Below, in pieces: positions 1 to 5,179 of a stretch of 5,919 bases of DNA. Source of the DNA: Clostridiaceae bacterium UBA5444 (lineage in GTDB: Bacteria > Bacillota > Clostridia > Clostridiales > Oxobacteraceae); NCBI GenBank assembly GCA_002426575.1, contig DIRE01000073.1, forward strand, positions 1-5,919, in the 5' to 3' direction. Made by a program: the position numbers and the translations under genes. Within the stretch, counting starts at the first letter, position 1. Each line of letters opens with the position of its first letter. Below the pieces are notes generated by a model that ran no database searches, was not told the origin of the DNA, and was given only the letters and a program-made list of their open reading frames with translations.

Positions 1-15
1 TTTACACAAAATATT

Positions 16-1062
16 TTACAGGCTTCGGTGTTTGTCAACTAAGAGAGGCAATGACCAGTTTCTAATGTTTTTAGACCATCTCTCTGGATGCTTGGCTTTA
101 GCTCTTTCATAGGTTTCTTTACGTTTTGCCATTATCATTTTATCCAGGCCATAGTGTCTTTGGTAAGGTGTAATAAAGTTAATGCCACTATGTAAATGAA
201 TATAATTGTACCATCTTGCAAATTTCTCTACCCATTTTCTTGCTTCTTCTAAACTAGGGAATCCTTTAGATGGATATTTAAGTCTATATTTCATTGTTTT
301 AAAGAGTGCTTCTGAGTAAGGGTTGTCATTACTTACTCTTGGTCTCGAAAAGAAGCTTTGTATTCCTAATTTCTCTAGTGTTGCCTGGAATGTTGCTGCT
401 TTCATAGGGCTGCCATTATCTGAATGCAATACTAATGGTCTACCAGCTATTCCTTGTGATAAAGTAGCCTTCCTTATTAGGTATTCAGCATGTTCAGATT
501 TTTCTTCTTCCCATACTTCATAGCCTACTATGAATCTACTGAACATATCTACGATTAAATAAAGTTTATAGTATTGTCCTTTGATAAATGCATTTAACCA
601 AGTAATATCCCAAGTCCATACTTGGTTTGGAGCTGTAGCTACATGTGTTGGTGGTTCTCGTTTTACTGGTGCACTTGTTCTGCCTCTGTGAGTATTCATT
701 TTTTCTTCCTTTAGAATCTTATATACGGTTGATTCTGATGCTATATATTTACCTTCGTCAGCTAGTTTAGGAACTATTTGTGATGGTACTAAATCTGCAT
801 ATTCAGGGCTATTAACTGTTATAATTATTTCATCACGTTCTTCTTTAGTTAATTTATTTTTAGGAGTAGGTCTTTCAACTAGTGGCCTTTGATCCTTTTT
901 TACATCTCCTTCTTTAGTCCATCTTTCATAGGTTCTCACACTAATATTTAGCTCACCACAGGCTGGTTTTAGTCTGGCACCATTTTCTCTTGCTTCATTG
1001 ATCAGCTCTACTGCTGTCACGCGATCTGAGTCACTGATCATTCTTCCTTTTGGTCCCCCCAA
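16..1062 (-). CDS. IS3-family transposase OrfB (DDE integrase-type catalytic subunit)
   Basis: This is the catalytic part of an IS3 transposase, which cuts and joins the element ends. Numbered from the TTG at 1062, the 348-residue frame has an N-terminal helix-turn-helix segment (about 11-50), a second HTH-like segment (about 70-122, LTKEERDEII to YKILKEE) and a retroviral-integrase-type core. The catalytic triad is visible: D152 in WTWDITWL, D215 in HSDNGSP and E251 in NPYSEALFKT. The 35 residues between the second D and the E match the canonical DD35E spacing. The first ATG (1041-1039, MISDSDR) overlaps the orfA stop as ATGA. In this family OrfB is normally made as an OrfAB fusion by -1 frameshifting, so neither TTG nor ATG need be the real start. 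The C-terminus looks complete. With orfA broken, a full OrfAB fusion cannot be made from this copy. Confidence 0.95.
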   Translation of the reverse strand: MGGPKGRMISDSDRVTAVELINEARENGARLKPACGELNISVRTYERWTKEGDVKKDQRPLVERPTPKNKLTKEERDEIIITVNSPEYADLVPSQIVPKLADEGKYIASESTVYKILKEEKMNTHRGRTSAPVKREPPTHVATAPNQVWTWDITWLNAFIKGQYYKLYLIVDMFSRFIVGYEVWEEEKSEHAEYLIRKATLSQGIAGRPLVLHSDNGSPMKAATFQATLEKLGIQSFFSRPRVSNDNPYSEALFKTMKYRLKYPSKGFPSLEEARKWVEKFARWYNYIHLHSGINFITPYQRHYGLDKMIMAKRKETYERAKAKHPERWSKNIRNWSLPLLVDKHRSL

Positions 1063-1310
1063 ATCGCGTTTGCTTTTTTTCTTAATACTAGTAGTGCAGC
1101 TGTTTCTGCTAATGCTTTTTCTTTGATTCTTAGCTCTTTTTCAAGTTTTTTAACTTTATTTTTTTCTCCTTTTAGGGACTCTTTTAATTCTTTTGGATCT
1201 TCCATAGTACCTTGGTTAGCTTTAATGCATTGTTCTTTCCAAGCTTTTACTTCATCAACATAGATTCCTTTTCTCCTACAGTACCCAGCTAATTCTGTAC
1301 GACAACTATC
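1038..1310 (-). pseudogene. IS3-family orfA, C-terminal remnant
   Basis: The 90-codon open stretch after an in-frame TAG (1313-1311) matches the second half of the OrfA of this IS3 subgroup. It contains CRTELAGYCRRKGIYVDEV, then KAWKEQC and a charged coiled-coil/leucine-rich end LEKELRIKEKALAE followed by TAALLVLRKKANAIWGDQKEE and a stop. An intact OrfA would have another ~60-100 residues with the DNA-binding helix-turn-helix. Those are absent, and the sequence just upstream encodes the start of another protein in a different frame. The stop overlaps the orfB ATG by one base. I conclude that the gene is truncated and non-functional as a DNA-binding subunit. Confidence 0.8.
1074..1080 (-). promoter_or_regulatory. 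A7 slippery site for programmed -1 frameshifting (orfA to orfB)
   Basis: On the minus strand the orfA frame reads AGA AAA AAA GCA, giving an A-AAA-AAA heptamer in the phase required for a -1 slip. After the slip the frame reads KKSKRDLGGPKGRMIS and runs openly into orfB. This is the usual way IS3 elements make OrfAB. Because orfA is truncated here, the site is a relic in this copy. Confidence 0.65.
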
Positions 1311-1413
1311 CTACCACATAGGGATGGGGAGATGTCTCAATAATTGCCATTTTATAATAGGTCCAGCACTCTGATGTAATAATCGCATCAAATTTTATAG
1401 GTAGCTTTTTCAT
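1306..1413 (-). pseudogene. 5' fragment of a BtrH_N/C39-like gene, cut off at the IS3 boundary
   Basis: A 35-codon frame starts at ATG 1413-1411 behind a good ribosome site (GGAGG at 1424-1420, 6 nt spacing). It reads MKKLPIKFDAIITSECW, then TYYKMAIIETSPHPYVVG and TAG. It aligns without any gap to the first 35 residues of the 344-aa protein encoded at 2512-3546: M1, K3, I11-I12, A23-I24-I25, T27 and Y32 are shared. This marks it as the start of a paralogue of about 350 residues. The rest is gone, since the stop lies at the point where IS3 orfA sequence begins. It keeps C16, where the intact paralogue has Pro. It is either a non-functional remnant or, at most, a 35-residue peptide. Confidence 0.65.
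1309..1323 (-). repeat. 15-bp inverted repeat, copy 1 (CCCTATGTGGTAGGA on the minus strand)
   Basis: The exact 15-mer CCCTATGTGGTAGGA occurs here on the minus strand and again at 3748-3762 on the plus strand. Here it encodes PYVVG at the end of the cut-off BtrH-like fragment, right at its junction with the IS3 remnant. Identity ends exactly at 15 bases on both sides. Confidence 0.8.
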
Positions 1414-1455
1414 CCTTATCCTCCACTATCATTTTAGAAAAGGTGTATTTTTACT

Positions 1456-1680
1456 TCATATAAAAAAGGGACAACCCGTTATCAGGTTATATGGGGAATT
1501 CCTTTGCTGTTGTAAAAATTCATTTTTCCATCGAGTTCTGCAATATAGCCAAATACGCTTTCCGCAAATAGGTGGTATCTGATATGTTGATTTGTCTAGC
1601 ATTTTATTCTCAATTATATCATAAGTTTGCTATAAACTTATTATCTGTTATGAAACTATTAATTCTTCTGCCATTAAAAA
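1456..1680 (-). pseudogene. Decayed coding traces, unknown family
   Basis: On the minus strand several overlapping frames read like protein but are broken by stops and shifts. A frame ending at TGA 1484-1482 gives RYHLFAESVFGYIAELDGK, then MNFYNSKGIPHIT. Another, ending at 1456, includes YDIIENKMLDKSTYQIPPI. A third, further upstream, gives RRINSFITDNKFIANL. Together they could be pieces of one gene with frameshifts, placed just upstream of the cut-off BtrH-like fragment and on the same strand. A weak AACC/GGTT stem followed by T6 (about 1465-1489) may be its terminator. I do not recognise the family, and chance open frames in AT-rich DNA remain possible. Confidence 0.3.
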
Positions 1681-1868
1681 AAGCCTAGGTGTTTCTGTTT
1701 TAAGCTACTTCTATCATAATTAAGAATAAATAGTTCTTTTATTGACAGGCAAAGGAATTTAGATATTAATTATTCCCTATAAAGTTGAGAACTTATACTA
1801 TTTTTAAGAGTTTACTTCACATTATCATTGGCTACGCATAACCCTTACTTTGAGGAGAGTAATTTTTT

Positions 1869-2030
1869 GTGTTCAAAAGCTTTATACCAAGCTTTGCACA
1901 GGCTACCCTGAACCATTTTGAGATGTATAATGAAATTATTTTTAATTATATTCTATCCATAACAATATGTGTAATACAGCCATATATGTTACACTACGCC
2001 ATATTTGTCATAAATAAAGCCATTTCATAA
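1869..2030 (+). CDS. Doubtful 53-codon ORF, possible remnant
   Basis: GTG at 1869 is preceded by GAGGAG (1852-1857, 11 nt spacing). It opens a 53-residue frame that begins MFKSFIPSFAQATLNHFEMY and ends in a hydrophobic stretch with FNYILSITICVIQPYMLHY. The second half could form a membrane helix, but AT-rich DNA gives such residues by chance. No family is recognised and no neighbour suggests a role. It may be noise or the remnant of a larger gene. Confidence 0.18.
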   Translation: MFKSFIPSFAQATLNHFEMYNEIIFNYILSITICVIQPYMLHYAIFVINKAIS

Positions 2031-2422
2031 TTATATGATATATATTATATTTAATATATTAACAATTTCATTATCATAACTACTGGGCTGTAATTTATGT
2101 TTTGAATTTAAATATATGACACATGGTATTTCTAATAATTGGCTTAACTGTTATCTTAGGTATGTAATGTGACATTAATTATCATAGCATATTAATTTAT
2201 TGGTTCAACGCTGAATTTTGTGGCAAGTAATGAACCTACCCTGTCAGCATTAAATTATATGAAAGATTATTGATATATTTACCATAATAATGGATGGATA
2301 TATTTAATACTTACTGATTTCAACCCCTATAAAGTATATCTGCTTTAATTCTTAATTCAAAGTTTTACTTTTTCTATATCCATAGTCTCTGCGTTTAATA
2401 TTTTTCACTTTATGATTATTCC

Positions 2423-2449
2423 CTTAAATGGCGAAGTTTTACCATTAAG
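2423..2449 (+). repeat. Stem-loop upstream of the BtrH_N/C39-like gene
   Basis: CTTAAATGG (2423-2431) pairs with CCATTAAG (2442-2449) with one bulged A around a 10-nt loop. It lies about 60 nt before the start codon at 2512. There is no T-run after it, so it is not a terminator. It may be a 5'-leader structure or operator, or chance. Confidence 0.25.
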
Positions 2450-2511
2450 CTATTGCATATTGTTATTATAGAATAATGAATAGTTATAACTATGAAATAA
2501 GGTGTTTTATA

Positions 2512-3546
2512 ATGGAAAAAGTTTTAAATTTAGCTAATCCTATAATTAGTACCTTACCTTATGATAACCATTTATTAGCTATTATAGGTACTTTAGATTA
2601 TTCATACCCTTGGGTTATGTCAAACTATATTCAATTATGTGCTCACTGTGCAGATGAAGATGATATGTGTTTATGTTTTTATAAGATCTCAAAGTGGAAT
2701 AACTGCCCATATGTAATTAAACGTTCTCTGGATGCTTATTTTATTAATAAGGAGTATTTTAACATAATTGACTTTATTGAGAATGCTATAGAATTCGGAT
2801 ATTATGTTGTTCTCACTATTAATATGAATTATATAACACAATATAACGTGAATTTTACAAATTATCATCAAATGATGGTTTATGGTTTTAATAATGAAAC
2901 TCATCAATTAAACATTGCAGATTTTTTTCAAGGTTATTATTCGTATACTACATGCTCATATGAAGAGTTCAAAAGATCTTATTATTCAATTGATAGAAAT
3001 TCATTTATAGATATTAGTGATAATCAAACAATTGATTTATTATTACCTTATCCAATGAAAAATACAGATATTGATAATTATTATTCTGCTGTAAGAGGTT
3101 ATAGTCTTGAAGTTATCAAAACTCTTTTGAGTGATTACTTGTACTCATACAATACAAATTTACGATATGGAATTGATAATAATCAAAAATGTGCATATGG
3201 GGTAAAATACAATTTTGGTATAAGCGTTATTGATATTCTAACAAAGCATGTTTCAGACATGGTTTTAGGAGAAATGACAATAAGTGTGCGTTCCTTGCAT
3301 ATATTTTATGAGCATAAGAAACTAATGGTAGAAAGATTAAAGTTTATTAAGGAAAAGGAAAGAAAAGACCTTTCTTCTTTAATCGAAAATTATGATGAAG
3401 TTTTAAAGTTAAGTTTGCTTATAAGGAATATAGGTATAAAGTACAATATGACTAAAAGGATGAATTTAAAATTATTTTTAGACTATCTTGAACAGATTAA
3501 GGATAAAGAAGAAACAAACATAAAGAAGATTATAAGTGTATTATAG
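2512..3546 (+). CDS. BtrH_N/C39-like papain-fold protein, 344 aa
   Basis: This looks like a member of the BtrH N-terminal/C39-like papain-fold group, which includes acyltransferases such as butirosin BtrH and peptidase-like proteins found beside peptide gene clusters. The start at 2512 (MEKVLNLANP) is preferred over the ATG at 2476. AAGGTG (2499-2504) sits 7 nt before it, and the cut-off paralogue at 1413 starts at exactly the aligned residue. Family hallmarks are FGYYVVLTINMNYIT (95-109), a His motif NYHQMMVYGFNNE (117-129, H119) and an Asp in NIADFF (D137). Residues 180-344 form a helical, charged C-terminal domain. There is no signal peptide or membrane segment, so it is probably cytoplasmic. 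The expected N-terminal nucleophile Cys is not visible: around residues 15-22 the sequence is LPYDNHLL, while the paralogue fragment has C16. It may be catalytically inactive or use another Cys (C43, C46, C53, C55, C65). It precedes the precursor and radical SAM genes, which suggests a processing or accessory role, but this is inference. Confidence 0.65.
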   Translation: MEKVLNLANPIISTLPYDNHLLAIIGTLDYSYPWVMSNYIQLCAHCADEDDMCLCFYKISKWNNCPYVIKRSLDAYFINKEYFNIIDFIENAIEFGYYVVLTINMNYITQYNVNFTNYHQMMVYGFNNETHQLNIADFFQGYYSYTTCSYEEFKRSYYSIDRNSFIDISDNQTIDLLLPYPMKNTDIDNYYSAVRGYSLEVIKTLLSDYLYSYNTNLRYGIDNNQKCAYGVKYNFGISVIDILTKHVSDMVLGEMTISVRSLHIFYEHKKLMVERLKFIKEKERKDLSSLIENYDEVLKLSLLIRNIGIKYNMTKRMNLKLFLDYLEQIKDKEETNIKKIISVL

Positions 3547-3716
3547 ATTAGGGCTTTTACTGCCTGATTCCATTTACTGTTATTTCTATTTGGTGTACAG
3601 ATTATAGTGACAACCTTTGAAATAAACTCGTTAAGAATTGTCTATTAGCTTAGGGAAGCTTATATTAATAAAAAAGTTTTTCTGCTGAATCGGCAATGTG
3701 AAAATCAAATGTTAAT

Positions 3717-3863
3717 ATGAGTAACTTCATGTTATTAATATTGTTTACCCTATGTGGTAGGAAAAGTATAAAACATAACATATTCAAAAATATATGCTTT
3801 CTTTTGAAAAATAATCTTAATGTTCTTGATTTAATTGAACATTTTATAAATATATTAATGTAA
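3717..3863 (+). pseudogene. Possible decayed remnant of another BtrH_N/C39-like gene
   Basis: A 48-codon frame without a ribosome site ends in CFLLKNNLNVLDLIEHFINI. This resembles residues 76-95 of the neighbouring 344-aa protein (YFINKEYFNIIDFIENAIEF): F, K, N, D, I, E and I coincide with no gap, and several other positions are conservative. Inside it, in another frame, lies the 15-mer that encodes PYVVG in the other cut-off copy of the family (1309-1323). The distance between the two matches is about 14 codons, against about 42 in the intact gene, so internal deletion and frameshifts must be assumed. Low-complexity AT-rich sequence makes chance similarity a real alternative. Confidence 0.3.
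3748..3762 (+). repeat. 15-bp inverted repeat, copy 2 (CCCTATGTGGTAGGA)
   Basis: Exact match in opposite orientation to 1309-1323. The pair flanks the intact 344-aa gene and the gene-poor stretch, so recombination between them could invert that 2.4-kb block. It may alternatively be shared ancestry of two BtrH-like gene remnants. Confidence 0.75.
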
Positions 3864-3900
3864 GTACTCTCTTAGAATAGCTATTTTTCTAACTTTGCAT

Positions 3901-3944
3901 TTGATAACATCTATCTTGGAGCTATGCCTACAATTTGTTATCAA
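3901..3944 (+). promoter_or_regulatory. 9-bp inverted repeat upstream of the precursor
   Basis: TTGATAACA (3901-3909) and TGTTATCAA (3936-3944) are perfectly complementary around a 26-nt loop, about 50 nt before the precursor start. No T-run follows, so this is not a terminator. It could be a dyad operator or an mRNA leader hairpin. TTGTTA within its right arm may double as a -35 element. Confidence 0.4.
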
Positions 3945-3970
3945 GTCATGGCCATGATTGATATAGATAT
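3935..3970 (+). promoter_or_regulatory. Candidate precursor promoter with a 12-bp palindrome between the -35 and -10 elements
   Basis: TTGTTA (3935-3940) could be a -35 box and TGATAT (3959-3964, 18-nt spacer) a -10 box. The spacer is almost filled by the perfect palindrome TCATGGCCATGA (3946-3957), a position suited to repressor binding. The resulting leader would be only ~20-25 nt, ending in AAGGAGGTG. The boxes match consensus poorly, so the palindrome is the firmer observation. Confidence 0.35.
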
Positions 3971-3979
3971 ATTTAAGCT

Positions 3980-3988
3980 AAGGAGGTG
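3980..3988 (+). promoter_or_regulatory. Near-perfect Shine-Dalgarno of the precursor gene
   Basis: AAGGAGGTG is fully complementary to the 16S anti-SD and ends 5 nt before ATG 3994 (7 nt from GGAGG). It is the strongest ribosome site in the window, as expected for a precursor needed in excess over its modifying enzyme. It is the main support for the short ORF being real. Confidence 0.8.
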
Positions 3989-3993
3989 GAATT

Positions 3994-4092
3994 ATGTGGA
4001 GTAAACCTATAATTACTGTTTTTGACCTTGAAGATATAGTCGCATATGGATCTAATTCTTATGCTTGTGATAGACCAGCTTGTGGATGCTAA
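3994..4092 (+). CDS. Cys-rich RiPP precursor peptide, 32 aa
   Basis: The ORF encodes MWSKPIITVFDLEDIVAYGS followed by NSYACDRPACGC. Support comes from the near-perfect ribosome site, the position just before a radical SAM gene, and the classic layout of an acidic leader and a short Cys-bearing tail. The leader has the KPxIxVFDLED type of pattern common in leaders read by RiPP enzymes. The tail has C25, C30 and C32, plus Y23, D26, R27 and P28. The G19-S20 pair, with an acidic residue at -8 (E13) and V9 at -12, loosely resembles a double-glycine-type cleavage site, which would give a 12-residue core NSYACDRPACGC. Possible modifications by the neighbouring radical SAM enzyme include Cys-to-backbone thioethers (sactipeptide or ranthipeptide type), but the chemistry cannot be read from sequence. 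I do not recognise a named family. Confidence 0.8.
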   Translation: MWSKPIITVFDLEDIVAYGSNSYACDRPACGC

Positions 4093-4114
4093 GATAGAAT
4101 ACAGTTAAAATTTG

Positions 4115-4166
4115 ATTGAGTAGTTGGATGGTATACCCATAATAATTATAACCATCCAACTACAAT
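4115..4166 (+). promoter_or_regulatory. Strong hairpin between precursor and radical SAM gene
   Basis: GTAGTTGGATGGT (4120-4132) and ACCATCCAACTAC (4151-4163) form a perfect 13-bp stem with an 18-nt AT-rich loop. ATT/AAT outside can extend it past a 2-nt bulge. The sequence after it is CAATGAAATGAAAAGG, with no T-tract, so it is not a standard intrinsic terminator. It sits 27 nt after the precursor stop and 25 nt before the radical SAM ATG. A likely role is to protect the 3' end of a processed precursor mRNA or to lower readthrough, so that the precursor is made in excess. Confidence 0.7.
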
Positions 4167-4188
4167 GAAATGAAAAGGATGATTCAGC

Positions 4189-5118
4189 ATGATTGTATAT
4201 AAAAACGAAGTGTATAATGTTGATAAAAAGTTACAAAAAAGTGTTAGCTATTCTCCTATTAACATGCAAATCGATCTTACTCATACATGCAACTCTAATT
4301 GCCTATTTTGCTTACAGGGAAGTTCAGAACAAAGAAAAGATCAAATGGAAACAGAAACAGTTTTTGAATTGCTAAAAGAGCTAAAATCCATGGGGTGCTA
4401 TAGAGTAGGTTTTTCGGGGGGCGAGCCTTTTTTACGAGAGGATATATTAGAAATTTTACAATTTGCTTCGAAGTTAGGATTTAGTTTATCACTCACTTCC
4501 AATGGACAACTTATAGAGGATACAGATATAATGGTGCTTAGCAAAATAAGTCTTGCAAGAATAACTATTAGTTTACATGCAGTTGAACAAAATGCTTATA
4601 ATTTTATTTTCGGAACAAATAAATATAATGTTAATGACATTCTAAAAACTATTGCAACAATGATTGAATCAAATATATGTGTTGGCGTCGCAATAACTTT
4701 GACAAAATATAATATCGATTCTGTGCCAAACATTATTGAAAAGATTCTCGATATAGGTGTTGATATGAGTAATATAACATTTAATCCCTTACTTCCAGGT
4801 AAAAAGGATATTGAAGGTTGTGAACCATCACAAGGACAGTTAAAGAATTTTTTTGAATACTGGGGAGCAGAAGCGGCAAAAGCTCAATTGAGATATGCTG
4901 ATAAAGAAGAAAATGATCGATCTATATATCGTGATGTATTCGAGAGTATTGATGGATGCAGGCTGATGAAATCTTATGGCTTAAATATCAATGAACTTCG
5001 CCCTTGGCCAATGGATTTTCCACAACGTTTATTTGACCCAAGATTCCGTGACGTTTTTTCAAACCAACTTACTTCCGAGGAAATTGAAAAGATTAAAATT
5101 AATATGGAGAATATGTGA
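4189..5118 (+). CDS. Radical SAM peptide-maturation enzyme, 309 aa, degraded SPASM-like tail
   Basis: This is a radical S-adenosylmethionine enzyme, probably acting on the precursor encoded just upstream. The [4Fe-4S]/SAM motif is C34-xxx-C38-xx-C41 (THTCNSNCLFC), followed by the SAM-binding GGEP at 77-80, LTSNGQL and ITISLHAVEQNAY, typical of the MoaA/PqqE/AlbA-like superfamily. AAGGA (4175-4179) precedes the ATG by 9 nt. At only 309 residues it is shorter than usual SPASM peptide maturases (often about 400 or more). The C-terminus (255-290) keeps a SPASM-like outline, DGCRLMKSYGLNI then ELRPWPM and a FRDVFSN segment. However, the expected PC is P272-W273 and only C257 remains, so an auxiliary Fe-S cluster looks unlikely. 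About 28 residues precede the core, too few for a fused leader-binding RRE domain. It may be a divergent enzyme or a partly degenerated one. Confidence 0.85.
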   Translation: MIVYKNEVYNVDKKLQKSVSYSPINMQIDLTHTCNSNCLFCLQGSSEQRKDQMETETVFELLKELKSMGCYRVGFSGGEPFLREDILEILQFASKLGFSLSLTSNGQLIEDTDIMVLSKISLARITISLHAVEQNAYNFIFGTNKYNVNDILKTIATMIESNICVGVAITLTKYNIDSVPNIIEKILDIGVDMSNITFNPLLPGKKDIEGCEPSQGQLKNFFEYWGAEAAKAQLRYADKEENDRSIYRDVFESIDGCRLMKSYGLNINELRPWPMDFPQRLFDPRFRDVFSNQLTSEEIEKIKINMENM

Positions 5119-5179
5119 AAACGATATATATCATTATTTCTTGCTAAATTAATAAAACACCTAGAAAGGGAGGAACAAA

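Larger units (their letters stand above)
1..1310 (-). mobile_element. IS3-family insertion sequence, truncated at its orfA end
   Basis: An IS3-family element lies on the minus strand and consists of an intact orfB and a C-terminal stump of orfA joined by a -1 frameshift site. The downstream end lies at or just before the window start, since only 15 bases follow the orfB stop. The upstream end is missing: recognisable orfA sequence starts at about 1300 and is preceded at once by unrelated coding sequence of another gene. I found no convincing terminal inverted repeat pair and no target duplication, as expected if one end is lost. By eye the element is less AT-rich than the flanking DNA. It is probably immobile by itself, although orfB could in principle still be made. 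Confidence 0.85.
1414..2511. other. AT-rich, gene-poor stretch
   Basis: Both strands were read between the cut-off BtrH-like fragment and the start of the 344-aa gene. Apart from the decayed traces at 1456-1680 and the doubtful ORF at 1869-2030, no reading frame has a convincing combination of length, ribosome site and protein-like composition. A strongly AT-rich run lies at about 2031-2065. TTGACA at 1742-1747 followed after 16 nt by TATTAA is a possible plus-strand promoter, with no obvious gene to serve. No tRNA, CRISPR or long tandem repeat was seen. Confidence 0.6.
3547..3993. other. Long spacer before the peptide precursor
   Basis: This 447-bp stretch has no intact gene. It contains a short AGCTT/AAGCT hairpin (3647-3660), a possible decayed BtrH-like remnant (3717-3863), a 9-bp inverted repeat (3901-3944), a 12-bp palindrome (3946-3957) and a strong Shine-Dalgarno sequence for the precursor. 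Its length suggests that the precursor gene has its own promoter here rather than depending on readthrough from the upstream gene. Confidence 0.5.

Noticed and set aside
1..60. Terminal inverted repeat of the IS near the window start
   Set aside because: The sequence TTTACACAAAATATTTTACAGG looks like an IS end, but no matching copy was found because the opposite end is missing.
323..523. 66-codon plus-strand ORF
   Set aside because: It lies antisense inside the conserved transposase core and has no ribosome site or protein-like motif.
2476..2511. Earlier ATG adding 12 residues to the papain-fold protein
   Set aside because: It has no Shine-Dalgarno sequence, and the paralogue fragment starts at the residue aligned with the ATG at 2512.
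2689..2907. 72-codon minus-strand ORF
   Set aside because: It is antisense to the papain-fold gene, and its composition is explained by AT-rich complementary codons.
3783..3808. TTCAAAA/TTTTGAA stem
   Set aside because: It has only 7 bp, mostly A/T, and is expected by chance in this composition.
4120..4163. Reading the strong hairpin as an intrinsic terminator
   Set aside because: No T-run follows on the plus strand, and the radical SAM gene directly downstream needs transcription.
4193..4375. 60-codon plus-strand ORF inside the radical SAM gene
   Set aside because: It is an out-of-frame shadow, while the radical SAM frame carries all the conserved motifs.
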